From the NCBI RefSeq assembly GCF_004834005.1, contig NZ_STFF01000016.1, positions 1 to 64,000 of the forward strand: a stretch of 64,000 nucleotides of DNA, given 5' to 3'. The notes below the pieces were generated by a model. That model worked only from the letters and a program-made list of their open reading frames with translations, did no database searches and was not told the origin of the DNA. Positions within the stretch are counted from its first letter, which is position 1, and each line of letters starts with the position of its first letter. The stretch is from Niastella caeni. Its GTDB lineage: Bacteria > Bacteroidota > Bacteroidia > Chitinophagales > Chitinophagaceae. Below, piece by piece: positions 10,335-19,441 of the stretch. The position numbers were made by a program, and so were the translations under genes.

Positions 10335-10733
10335 ATGAAATACATTTTATTTATTATGATCTCCTGTGGCGTGCTGGCCTGTAATTCCTCACGCAAACTC
10401 AATCGTTCAGTGCAACCGGTGACGGCGGCTGATAAAGTATGGAACCCTGCAAATGTGGCAGCTTTTGAAAAAAGACTGGAAGCTTTACGGCTGAGGTATA
10501 ATATTCCGTCCCTGGCTATTGGTATCGTAAATGAAAAGCAACTGGTTGTGCAGGGTGGGTTAGGATATGCCGATATGAAAAAGCAGATCAAACCGGATGA
10601 AAATACCGTGTATCACCTGGCGTCCATTACAAAAACATTCGGGTCTATCATCCTCATGCAATTGGTAGAACAGGGTAAGGTGAGTTTGGATGACCCTATT
10701 TCAAAATATGGCATCAACCTGGGCGGAAGGTAG
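10335..10733 (+). pseudogene. Truncated serine hydrolase (beta-lactamase/class C family), N-terminal part only
   Basis: 132 residues: a lipoprotein signal (ISCGVLACNSS), the region RYNIPSLAIGIVNEKQLVVQ, and the SxxK catalytic motif in LASITKTF followed by QLVEQGKVSLDDPISKY. Serine hydrolases of this family run to about 350-500 residues. This one stops right after DPISKYGINLGGR, before the YxN and HxG motifs, so it lacks most of the active site. The break coincides with the 3' end of an unrelated minus-strand reading frame (10714-10923), so the rest was lost by deletion or rearrangement rather than by a point mutation. Confidence 0.8.
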
Positions 10734-10923
10734 AGAAACGCTTTAGGATAAGCTCCTTTTTCTCACTGAGCCTGGATAAAGGCAGCTGCATGCCCAATAT
10801 TAGTAAAAATGTGAGTATGACCCCATAAATTTTGCCGATCAGTGCCTGTAAGTGTTTTCCCACATACTTTGTATCCCGTGGAATCGTTAAGAATAAGTCA
10901 TTATATGCAGCACGTATATATTT
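10714..10923 (-). pseudogene. C-terminal remnant of an unidentified membrane protein
   Basis: The minus strand is open for 69 codons between stops at 10924-10926 and 10714-10716. It reads AAYNDLFLTIPRDTKY, then a hydrophobic helix (IYGVILTFLLILGMQLPL), then a charged tail (LSEKKELILKRF). It has no start codon at the left boundary, and the composition looks like genuine protein. I do not recognise the family. Its stop codon overlaps the end of the truncated serine hydrolase, marking a junction between two broken genes. Confidence 0.5.
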
Positions 10924-10970
10924 TTAGCGATCAGCAGTTATTTTTGTACCGGCATTGACCCGACCTTGTC

Positions 10971-13900
10971 ATGAAACCCCAAACCAAATTGTCCATGAAA
11001 AGCAAAGTGCGAAGAAGGCTTGTTCGTTTCCTGTTAATACCGGTTATCTCTCTGGTGTTGTTGTTAGCAATAGCGTTTACCATTTTATACACCCAGCAAC
11101 AGCGACTGGTTAAGCTGGCCGTAAAGGAGCTCAATAAAAAATTACCCGGCGCCATCTCAATAGAGGGAAGCAAGATCTCATTATTTCAAAATTTTCCATA
11201 TATCTCTGTTCGGTTGAACAATGTGCGCTTCTACGCCACTAAAAGCACCGCTGGCAAACCATTGTTTTCCGCAGAGCGGCTTTTTGCCGGCTTTAGCCTG
11301 CCAGATATTCTGAAGCAAAATTATAAAGTGAAGGTGATCTTCATGAAGAACGGACACCTTGACCTGGTGGAGGAGAACAACGGCCAGTTGAATATTGTAG
11401 AGGCCAGCCGTATAAGCGCAGATACCACCACTATCACCGATACCTCTGATGCTGCGCTGAAACTGGATATTAAAAAGATCGTGCTGAAGAACATGGCGGT
11501 TTCTTATCTCGATAAACAAAGCGGCCGCCTGGTTGTTTCGAAAATTGAAAGAATTCAGTCTGCCCTCGAAAATGACAGCCTGAAACTGAATGCCGGACTA
11601 ACCGGCAAGATGACGATTGATTATACCAGTCCCGGCAATACGATTCTTTTCCGCCAAAAACGCCTGGAAACAGATCTGGCGCTTTCCTATGAGTACAACT
11701 CGCAATTACTCAAATTAAGTAAAGGAAAGCTGAAAGTGGAAGATGCCGTTTTTAATATCACCGGTTCAGCCAGCTTACGGCAGAATAATAACTCTATTGA
11801 TTTGAAGTTCTCGGGCGATAAGCCAGACCTGCAACATTTGTTTGCCTTTGCACCCGAATCGGTGGCCAAAGAATTAAAACATTTTCGCTATGATGGTCAT
11901 GTGAACTTTGATGGATCGGTTAAAGGCAGTCTTGCCAGTGGAAAAATGCCCCGGGTAGAGGTGTCCTTCTCCCTCGTTAATGCCTGGCTGCATAATTCCC
12001 AATCTGATAAAAAACTGGATTCTCTGGCTTTTAAAGGCTATTATACCAACGGGGATGGACAAAACCTGAAAACCTCAGAGCTGCGCCTGCTGGGCATGCA
12101 TGCAAAACCCGGTACCGGTGTGTTCGATGGAAACTTTATTATGCGCAATTTTGAGAACCCGAAAATTCTCATGCAGGTAAATTCGAACCTGGAGCTGGAA
12201 TTTATCGGCGCCTTCCTTGGTATAAAAGATCTGCAACGCCTAACGGGGCAGATCAGCCTTAAAATGAATTTTAAAGAACTGGTTGATATCAGTACGCCCG
12301 AACAATCGATGGGTAAGCTCACCGAGGGCGTACAAAGCGAACTTGCTGTGCGCAATCTTACCTTCCGCATACCCAATTATCCGCACAACGTTGAGCGTTT
12401 GAACCTGCATGCCAATATGAAGAATGGTTTTGTGCGGCTCGATTCTCTGGTTTGTAATATTGGTCATTCTGATTTTTATGTAGATGGATCGCTGAGCGAC
12501 CTGCCCGCGATCTTTCATCAGCAAAGCAAACCGGTTGTAGCTACACTGAATGCGCGCAGCAAAAAAATGATCATGCGGGAGCTGCTGAACATCGATACTA
12601 CCAAACACCGGAGAGGAAAAGAAGAAATATATGGATTTACGGTAGGCCTGTCGCTCGAAACATCGGTGAATGAACTGTTGCACCCCAAACCATTGCCAAA
12701 GGGAGTGATGAAGCTGGAACACCTCAATGCATCTTTTAAAAGATATCCGCATGCCTTTCACGAGTTTGGCGCACTATTAACGATCAGCGATACCACCTTG
12801 CGGTTGAAAAATTTTGGCGGGCACATCGATAGCTCCGATATCCTGTTCAGCGGCCGCGTGAATAACTACGCCTTGTGGTTCGACAAAGTTAAAAAGGGGA
12901 GAACAGAGATCGCCTTTGACCTGAAGTCGCAACGACTGGCTATGAAAGACCTGTTGGGCCGTAAGACAAAGAAAATGGTGCCGAAAGATTATCACGATGA
13001 AGTGGCTACCAACCTCTGGCTGCGTTCCAAGACCATGCTGCGGTACGATTCTGTATTTAAATTCGCCAATGTAAAAATTGCCAATATTTCCGGGCAGCTT
13101 ACAAAGCATGCCTTTCAATTAGACAGCATCAAAGGCAATGTGAAATTCAATACCGATAATTTTATTAAGATCGATACCCTGCGTGGCAAGATCGGTCGCA
13201 GTGATTTTGATCTAAGCATGCGGTTGTACACCGGTAAGGACAGCGCCAGAAGAATGAAAGAAAATTACCTGAAGTTTTCTTCGAACTTCCTGGATGTTGA
13301 CCAATTGACGAATTACAGATTGACCGCAAAACAGGAAGTGGCAGCGAACGTAGTAACCGATTCAATAGGGACGGCTGTTCCAAACGCACGTACAGCTTCC
13401 TCTTCTGTGCATGCCAAAGCATTTAATGTTTTCCAGATGCCATTCCTTGATTTTAATGCTACGGTGAATGTGGGCAAAATAAAATACCGCCGGTTGTGGT
13501 TGAAAAACCTTTCCACCAATGTGCGGATGCTGGAAAACCATCACCTGTACCTGGATACGCTGCACCTTGAAATGGCCGGTGGCAAGATAGATGCCCGCGC
13601 ACACTTTAATGGTAATAATCCGGAAAAGATCTACTTAAGAAGCCGCATCAAGGTAGATAATATCGATTTGGAAAAAATGATGCTGAAGCTGGATTACTTT
13701 GGCCAGGACTATGTTATCAATAAAAATATCAAGGGCCGGTTAAGCGGACAGATCAAAGGGTATATGCGGGTACATCCTGATCTTACGCCGCTATTAGATC
13801 AATCGAAGGCGGAGCTCGATGTAAATATTTACAACGGAACGCTGATCAATTTTGCGCCTATGGCCGCCATGTCGTCATATTTCAAGGACAAGAACCTGAA

Positions 13901-14240
13901 GATGATCCGCTTCGATACATTGCACAATGTGCTTACATTTAAAGATGCTACCTTGTCCATACCGGCCATGAATATCAATTCATCGCTGGGCTTTATGGAA
14001 ATCTCCGGCACCCAGTCGCTCGATATGAAAATGGCGTACTATGTGCGTATTCCCCTGAAAATGGTGACGCAGGTAGGTTTTCGAATGCTGTTTAATAAGA
14101 AAAAAGAAGAAGTGGATCCCGACCAGGTAGACGCGATCGAATACCGGGATAAGGATAAGCGAATCCGCTTTATGAACCTCACCATCACCGGAACGCCCGA
14201 TGATTATAAAGTACATTTAGGCAAGCCGAAGAAAGCATAA
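10971..14240 (+). CDS. AsmA family protein (inner-membrane anchored, predicted lipid-transfer type)
   Basis: 1089 residues. One N-terminal membrane helix (about residues 16-38, LVRFLLIPVISLVLLLAIAF) is followed by the AsmA start (ISIEGSKISLFQNFPYISVRLNNVRFYATK) and a long beta-rich region. The C-terminal AsmA-like segment runs from about residue 850 (GGKIDARAHFNG, LNTSLGFMEISGTQ-like strand pattern). AsmA-like proteins bridge the periplasm and are linked to phospholipid movement to the outer membrane. The length is usual for Bacteroidota members. A second in-frame Met at 10995, just before the basic residues, is an alternative start. It is monocistronic and followed by a strong terminator at 14385. 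Confidence 0.88.
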   Translation: MKPQTKLSMKSKVRRRLVRFLLIPVISLVLLLAIAFTILYTQQQRLVKLAVKELNKKLPGAISIEGSKISLFQNFPYISVRLNNVRFYATKSTAGKPLFSAERLFAGFSLPDILKQNYKVKVIFMKNGHLDLVEENNGQLNIVEASRISADTTTITDTSDAALKLDIKKIVLKNMAVSYLDKQSGRLVVSKIERIQSALENDSLKLNAGLTGKMTIDYTSPGNTILFRQKRLETDLALSYEYNSQLLKLSKGKLKVEDAVFNITGSASLRQNNNSIDLKFSGDKPDLQHLFAFAPESVAKELKHFRYDGHVNFDGSVKGSLASGKMPRVEVSFSLVNAWLHNSQSDKKLDSLAFKGYYTNGDGQNLKTSELRLLGMHAKPGTGVFDGNFIMRNFENPKILMQVNSNLELEFIGAFLGIKDLQRLTGQISLKMNFKELVDISTPEQSMGKLTEGVQSELAVRNLTFRIPNYPHNVERLNLHANMKNGFVRLDSLVCNIGHSDFYVDGSLSDLPAIFHQQSKPVVATLNARSKKMIMRELLNIDTTKHRRGKEEIYGFTVGLSLETSVNELLHPKPLPKGVMKLEHLNASFKRYPHAFHEFGALLTISDTTLRLKNFGGHIDSSDILFSGRVNNYALWFDKVKKGRTEIAFDLKSQRLAMKDLLGRKTKKMVPKDYHDEVATNLWLRSKTMLRYDSVFKFANVKIANISGQLTKHAFQLDSIKGNVKFNTDNFIKIDTLRGKIGRSDFDLSMRLYTGKDSARRMKENYLKFSSNFLDVDQLTNYRLTAKQEVAANVVTDSIGTAVPNARTASSSVHAKAFNVFQMPFLDFNATVNVGKIKYRRLWLKNLSTNVRMLENHHLYLDTLHLEMAGGKIDARAHFNGNNPEKIYLRSRIKVDNIDLEKMMLKLDYFGQDYVINKNIKGRLSGQIKGYMRVHPDLTPLLDQSKAELDVNIYNGTLINFAPMAAMSSYFKDKNLKMIRFDTLHNVLTFKDATLSIPAMNINSSLGFMEISGTQSLDMKMAYYVRIPLKMVTQVGFRMLFNKKKEEVDPDQVDAIEYRDKDKRIRFMNLTITGTPDDYKVHLGKPKKA

Positions 14241-14384
14241 GAAAAAGTATGATAAAATTGCACCGAGAACCAGTCATCGGTTAACGGTGCAGTGATTTCA
14301 AGGGAAACGCTTTGAAAAAAAATTCCTTGATCATGTTTTATTATAACAACGATTGAATACTCAAAACAGGGGCAACTACAAATA

Positions 14385-14412
14385 AAAAACCCCATCGTGG
14401 TATGGGGTTTTT
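14385..14412. terminator. Bidirectional intrinsic terminator
   Basis: Perfect 11-bp stem (AAAAACCCCAT, loop CGTGGT, ATGGGGTTTTT) with an A-run on the left and a T-run on the right. It closes the AsmA transcript. Confidence 0.9.
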
Positions 14413-14851
14413 GGGTTTAATAATTTGCACTAACAAGAGTCTGTGTGTGCGACTTTTCACAAGATAGGATCCTCATTTCACAGGATTGGACCATCTCATA
14501 AGATATCGGAAAAAACGGGGCCACCATAGGAATTACAGGGAATCTCTAGAGCTTATCAAATATAATAAGTAATTAAATTATAGTAAAGAACTGAATGAAG
14601 ATTGTTTTATGGCTAAAACCATTTTCAAAAAAAAATATTTATTTAAGCGTTTTTGTTACAATTCATTAAAGAGGATAATTCAAAAAACGTGACTTGGGTC
14701 AATAAATTTCAACACAAAAAATAGTTACATAATTGGTTAATGAAACAACTAAATTATTGTAATCATTAAAATATAGCGGCGCTATACCTATAAGAAATGG
14801 AGGTTGAACTTTAATTAAATGTTGCCAAGACAGGGATTGATATATCATTTC

Positions 14852-15128
14852 TTAAACTGCCGCCGCATCACCCATAGCACAGGCTGTTATTAATTGGATA
14901 ACGCCATCCAGTTCTATGTTAATGCCTTTGTGCAAACAACTTCAAAGCATCGCTGCGTTCTTCAAGGGCAGCCAATGCAACCGCACGCAGACCATGTTTC
15001 TCCAGCAAGGGATCGTCCATTTGTCATGAACCCCGAATTGGGATCTGCACCAGCAACCATTCTGCTTCCTCCATCGAATCATGCCAGGTGGCCGCTTTAA
15101 TAAACGCTGTGCGTCTTTCTTCATTCAT
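14852..15128 (-). pseudogene. Ankyrin-repeat protein remnant with frameshifts
   Basis: Read on the minus strand from an ATG at 15128: MNEERRTAFIKAATWHDSMEE then AEWLLV, after which the frame breaks. A second frame gives LEKHGLRAVALAALEERSDA, and a third gives VIQLITACAMGDAAAV and a stop at 14852-14854. The start and the MGDAAAV motif resemble the N-terminus of ankyrin-repeat proteins (L-G-D-x-A-A-V-R). At least two frameshifts and loss of the 3' part make it non-functional. The family assignment is from motif resemblance only. Confidence 0.55.
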
Positions 15129-15185
15129 GAGGTGCTATTTCCGCTATTACTAATTAATTAAAAAACCATAAGCTGAACAGAAGTT

Positions 15186-15193
15186 TATTTTTG
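15186..15193 (+). promoter_or_regulatory. Candidate -7 box (TATTTTTG) for the TonB receptor operon
   Basis: Matches the Bacteroidota TAnnTTTG consensus, about 120 bp before the ATG at 15316. No good TTTG at -33 is visible, so support is weak. Confidence 0.35.
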
Positions 15194-15315
15194 CAAAGAG
15201 AAAGGAGATCAGATCTGGGGTGTTTTTTTAATATAACCTGTAAAATAATTTTTCATTGCGATAGTCCTATTCAACCGTTCCCGCTTCTATTTAGTAAACC
15301 AGCCAGTATTAAACC

Positions 15316-17961
15316 ATGAAAAGAATTTTATCCCTATGGATGCTCATTGGTTGCTGCTTAATGCAAACAGTAAAGTTGCAAGCGCAGGATATAAGCAAAA
15401 TGACCATCAGTATTGAACTGAAAAATGTAACACTTGCAGAGGCTTTCAGTAAAATTGAAAGTCTTACCTCCCTGAAATTTAATTATAAAACGGCAGATGT
15501 AGCTGACGTAAAAGGGATCACTTATCAGCAACAAAAAGTTGCTGTAAAAAAGGTATTGAACGACCTGTTGTCCAATACTTCCTTGCAATATGAACAGTTA
15601 CAGCAATACATCATTGTAAAAAAGCGGCCGCAACAACCGGCTGGTAAAAAAGGAAAGCTATCGGTTACGGGTATGGTAAAAGAAGCCATCACGGGAGAAC
15701 CGCTGCCATATGTAAATATTGCCATAGCAGGCCTGCCTGGCGGGTTTGTTACCAATGCAGCAGGATTATTTACGATACATGATCTTCCTGATACAACGGT
15801 ATTGATCTTTACTGCCATCGGACACCAACTGGTACAATACCCATTGTATGGAGCCCAGGCAGGATCTGTGATAACTGTTGAAATGAAAACAGCAAGTCGC
15901 GATCTTGGCCAGGTAACCATAGCTCATAAAAAGAGCAATACGTTTAAGCTGAACCAGCAACCAGGTATGCTAAAACTATCGGTGGCCAATATTGCCACTT
16001 TACCGCGGATTGGCGAAAAGGATATCTTTCGCTCATTTCAGTTAATGCCGGGTATTAGTGCCGGCAATGAGCAATCTGCCGGTTTGTATGTTCGTGGCGG
16101 TACGCCCGATCAAAACCTGATCCTGTTCGATGGATTTACAGTTTATAATGTCGATCACCTGTATGGCTTTTTCAGCACCTTCAATGCCAATGCCATCAAA
16201 GATGTACAATTGTTTAAAAGTGGTTTTGACGCAAAATACGGCGGCCGTTTATCGGCACTGGCCGAGATCACCGGCAAAGAAGGCAACCGGAATCATTTTA
16301 ATGCCGGAGTTGATCTGGGTCTTTTAAGCGCCAGCGCATTTGCTGAAACTCCCATTGGTAAAAAGATAACAGCCCTGGCTTCTTTCCGCCGCAGTTTTAA
16401 AACCCCTTTATATGACACCCTGCTTAATCATGCCAGGACCGATAAAACATCGCTGGACAATGGTACGGTAAAACTGGACCGGGCCCGCGGCACCACGAAG
16501 CTGGTGTCTGGCTTTGATGATATGAACGTGAAGCTAACGTACAGGCCAACCGAAAAAGACGGTATCAGTGCCAGCTTTTATCATGGTAAAGACCAGTTGA
16601 ACAACCACATCGAGGCGGAAAGTGATGAAAATACAGCGTTTTTTACCAGTACTACCGATAATACTCAATGGGGCAATACAGGGGCCAGTCTGAAATGGAA
16701 CCATAAATGGAATGCGGAATTATTCTCAACCGCGCTGATCAGTTATTCCAATTATTTCAGCGACCGCACAGCCAATACCAGGCAGATCCTCGTTGACACC
16801 ATTCAGGGTGACAAGATCATTGAAACGGGTTTTGCAGAGAACAATGACCTGAAAGATTATACGCTGAAAGCCGGGTTTGAATGGATGCCCAATGCCACGC
16901 ATACCATCAGCGGGGGCATTCAGCTAACCCGGAATCACATTTCATACCAATACATAAGGAACGATTCGCTCGCCTATATAACCCGCGATTCAAAAGGAAA
17001 TACCAATGCAGTATACATACAGGATAAACTAAGGTTACTGAATGGCAGGCTGGTATTTACCCCAGGCATACGTATTTCACATTTTGATGCAACCAGCTCC
17101 CTGTACCACGAACCGCGTTTAACTGTTACTTATGATCTCAGCAGCAATATAAAACTAAAGGGATCAGCCGGGCAGTATTATCAGTTTGCCAAGCGGGTGA
17201 TACGGGAAGATATCCTGAATGGAAATCGAGATTTCTGGGTACTGGCCGATAATGAAAAGTTACCGGTAAGCAGTTCCCGGCAAGTTATGGCAGGCGCCAG
17301 TTGGGAAAACAACGATCTCCTGGTTGATGTGGAAGCCTGGTACAAAAAATTGCGTGGGCTCAGTGAGTATACCCTGCGTTACCAACCCAACCCCGATCGT
17401 GCGGAATATGAAGAACTGTTTTACGAAGGCACCGGTTATGCACAGGGTATTGATGTGCTGTTGCAAAAGAAATTCGGCAAATACACCGGCTGGATAGCCT
17501 ATACTTTATCAACAGTAAAAAATAATTTTCCTGTATACGGGCCCAACAACTTTTTTGCATCCAACGATGTCAGGAATGAATGCAAGATCATTCAGATGTA
17601 CAGCCTGAAACGATGGGATTTTGCTATTACCTGGTTGTACCTTACCGGCAAACCCTATACAGCACCAACTGGTGGCTATCAGATTTCATTGCCCGATGGC
17701 ACTATCAGAAACCTCCTGATCGTATCAGATAAGAATACCTTGCGTTTGCCCGATTATCACCGGTTGGATGCGGCCGTTAACTGGCATTTTGGAAAACCGG
17801 GCAAACGGAATGGCACCATCGGATTATCTGTTTTCAATGCTTATAACCGGCGTAACCTCTGGTATAAGAATTTCCAGATCGTAACCAGCCAGATCGTAGA
17901 ATCAAACATTAATTACCTGGGTATTACCCCCAACCTGAATGTTTCCTTTAAATGGAGATAG
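15316..17961 (+). CDS. TonB-dependent outer-membrane receptor with STN and carboxypeptidase-like regulatory domains
   Basis: 881 residues. Signal peptide ending at LQAQ; STN domain (about 28-100, MTISIELKNVTLAEAFSKIE ... QQYIIVKK); carboxypeptidase D regulatory-like domain (about 117-200, GEPLPYVNIAIAGLPGG); plug (about 225-330, GLYVRGGTPDQNLILFDGF); then a 22-strand-type barrel ending in NVSFKWR. The STN domain is the signalling module that talks to an anti-sigma factor, and an ECF sigma and a FecR lie 0.8-1.5 kb downstream in the same direction. It should import a scarce ligand using TonB energy and report its binding. The substrate is not evident; no SusD partner is present, which argues against a polysaccharide locus. 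Confidence 0.93.
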   Translation: MKRILSLWMLIGCCLMQTVKLQAQDISKMTISIELKNVTLAEAFSKIESLTSLKFNYKTADVADVKGITYQQQKVAVKKVLNDLLSNTSLQYEQLQQYIIVKKRPQQPAGKKGKLSVTGMVKEAITGEPLPYVNIAIAGLPGGFVTNAAGLFTIHDLPDTTVLIFTAIGHQLVQYPLYGAQAGSVITVEMKTASRDLGQVTIAHKKSNTFKLNQQPGMLKLSVANIATLPRIGEKDIFRSFQLMPGISAGNEQSAGLYVRGGTPDQNLILFDGFTVYNVDHLYGFFSTFNANAIKDVQLFKSGFDAKYGGRLSALAEITGKEGNRNHFNAGVDLGLLSASAFAETPIGKKITALASFRRSFKTPLYDTLLNHARTDKTSLDNGTVKLDRARGTTKLVSGFDDMNVKLTYRPTEKDGISASFYHGKDQLNNHIEAESDENTAFFTSTTDNTQWGNTGASLKWNHKWNAELFSTALISYSNYFSDRTANTRQILVDTIQGDKIIETGFAENNDLKDYTLKAGFEWMPNATHTISGGIQLTRNHISYQYIRNDSLAYITRDSKGNTNAVYIQDKLRLLNGRLVFTPGIRISHFDATSSLYHEPRLTVTYDLSSNIKLKGSAGQYYQFAKRVIREDILNGNRDFWVLADNEKLPVSSSRQVMAGASWENNDLLVDVEAWYKKLRGLSEYTLRYQPNPDRAEYEELFYEGTGYAQGIDVLLQKKFGKYTGWIAYTLSTVKNNFPVYGPNNFFASNDVRNECKIIQMYSLKRWDFAITWLYLTGKPYTAPTGGYQISLPDGTIRNLLIVSDKNTLRLPDYHRLDAAVNWHFGKPGKRNGTIGLSVFNAYNRRNLWYKNFQIVTSQIVESNINYLGITPNLNVSFKWR

Positions 17962-17988
17962 GTTGTAACCACTTAATACAAAAAGTAT

Positions 17989-18762
17989 ATGAGAAAAATT
18001 ATAATAGTTCTAATGGTCATTCTAAACAGTTGCATCAAACAAAGTGAACGAAATCCTGTACCTCAGGCAATAGTGGAAGGTTATGTGTCGCCCGGCAAAG
18101 GCGTTTCCATAAAGATCACGCAGGAAATTACCGCTGGCGCTATAGACACCCTGATACCCCTAAATGATCTAAAAGTGAAGATCGATAAGAACCGTGTTCC
18201 TTACACGCTGTCCTATATGGGAAAAGGAATATATGCCAATCCCGACATGGTCATCAGCGAAGGAGATACCTGCAGATTATATTTTGGGTATAACGGAGTA
18301 GAGGTAACCGGTTATACCATTGTACCCACCCGGCCAACCGGTTTTACCTGTTCATCACAAACAGTTAAATACAAGGCATGGGGAAATAGTGTATCACCTG
18401 AACTGCTGGAATTCACATGGGATAACCGGGAGATGGAATACCACACGGTGATTATTAAAAACGTGGAAACAGGTAACCGCCAGGTGCTTATAGCTAATCA
18501 CACGAAAAAAGACCATAATATATTTACAGCCCCTTCGCTGGAGCATAAAGCGTCGATTCCCACCTATGAAAACTTTTTCTGGCTAGGGAAACACGAGGTG
18601 ATCCTGTACAAAATATTGCCTGAATATGCGATATTATTCAATGAACCCGACAATAGTTCACAAAACCTTGTTTCTGCTCCTACGAATATTAAACACGGAC
18701 ATGGTATTTTCACTGGTGTAAGCACGTCAGATACATTACAGCTAACCGTTTCTTACTTTTGA
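17989..18762 (+). CDS. DUF4249-like lipoprotein
   Basis: 257 residues, starting 27 bp after the TonB receptor. Lipobox MVILNSC at the N-terminus, then IVEGYVSPGKG and a beta-rich domain (LKVKIDKNRVPYTL, EGDTCRLYFGYNG, VTGYTIVPTRP). This pattern fits DUF4249 proteins, which in Bacteroidota commonly follow a carboxypeptidase-like TonB receptor and are thought to be outer-membrane-associated partners. It is slightly shorter than most members. The stop codon overlaps the start of the sigma factor gene (TGATG), so translation is probably coupled. The biochemical role is unknown. Confidence 0.75.
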   Translation: MRKIIIVLMVILNSCIKQSERNPVPQAIVEGYVSPGKGVSIKITQEITAGAIDTLIPLNDLKVKIDKNRVPYTLSYMGKGIYANPDMVISEGDTCRLYFGYNGVEVTGYTIVPTRPTGFTCSSQTVKYKAWGNSVSPELLEFTWDNREMEYHTVIIKNVETGNRQVLIANHTKKDHNIFTAPSLEHKASIPTYENFFWLGKHEVILYKILPEYAILFNEPDNSSQNLVSAPTNIKHGHGIFTGVSTSDTLQLTVSYF

Positions 18763-19379
18763 TGGAAAATCTGTTTTGCTTGGCTGCTGATAACAAAAAT
18801 GCCGTATCATATAACGAAAAAATACTGTTTTCCCAGGTGGCGGAAGGGAACGAGTATGCCTTTGGTAAGTTGTTCAATTTATTTCTACCCAAGCTGTACC
18901 CATTTATTTTAAAACTCACCAGGTCGGAAGCGGCTGTTCAGGAGATCATCCAGGAAACTTTCATCAGGGTATGGTTGAACAGGGACAAGTTGGAGGAAAT
19001 AAATAATCCGGGTGGCTGGTTGTATAAAGTTGCATCTAATGAGTGTTATAGTTATATGCGGAAAAATGCGTTGAACAATAAATTTTCTTATGCCATCGCA
19101 TCAGCATTGGAGCCGGTACAACAAACGGAAGAAGACCTTGATCTGAAAGAATTGAACCGGCTTATTCACGATGCCGTCAATGAGTTACCGGAACAGCGCA
19201 AAAGGATCTATCAAATGAGCCGTAACCAGGGAAAAAGTATTCCGGAGATCGCTTCGGAGCTGCGTTTGTCCACCAATACGGTTAAGAATGCACTGGTTAC
19301 TGCATTGAAGTTTATCAGGAAATACCTCGACAAATACGATGTTATATTGTCGATCATCTTCCTGCTTTACAGAATATAA
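18762..19379 (+). CDS. ECF-type RNA polymerase sigma-70 factor
   Basis: 205 residues. Region 2 is visible as NEYAFGKLFNLFLPKLYPFI and QEIIQETFIRVWLNR; region 4 as LPEQRKRIYQMSRNQGKSIP then EIASELRLSTNTVKNALV. The ATG at 18762 overlaps the preceding stop by one base (TGATG); an in-frame TTG just before it is less likely. The protein ends in a hydrophobic stretch (VILSIIFLLYRI) seen in some Bacteroidota ECF factors. It should transcribe the receptor operon when released by the downstream FecR. Confidence 0.92.
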   Translation: MENLFCLAADNKNAVSYNEKILFSQVAEGNEYAFGKLFNLFLPKLYPFILKLTRSEAAVQEIIQETFIRVWLNRDKLEEINNPGGWLYKVASNECYSYMRKNALNNKFSYAIASALEPVQQTEEDLDLKELNRLIHDAVNELPEQRKRIYQMSRNQGKSIPEIASELRLSTNTVKNALVTALKFIRKYLDKYDVILSIIFLLYRI

Positions 19380-19441
19380 AAATTTCTCAGCAATAGCCAT
19401 AACTAATTGCTTATGATTCTTAATACAGTAAATGATCACCA

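Larger units (their letters stand above)
14241..15315. other. 1.07-kb gap without an intact gene
   Basis: AT-rich sequence that contains a terminator (14385-14412), a degraded ankyrin-type gene on the minus strand (14852-15128) and a candidate promoter for the TonB receptor (15186-15193). Between 14455 and 14850 I see nothing recognisable. Confidence 0.7.

Noticed and set aside
14894-15100. 68-codon plus-strand frame
   Set aside because: It is the opposite strand of the ankyrin remnant; composition is poor and the minus strand gives the recognisable motifs.
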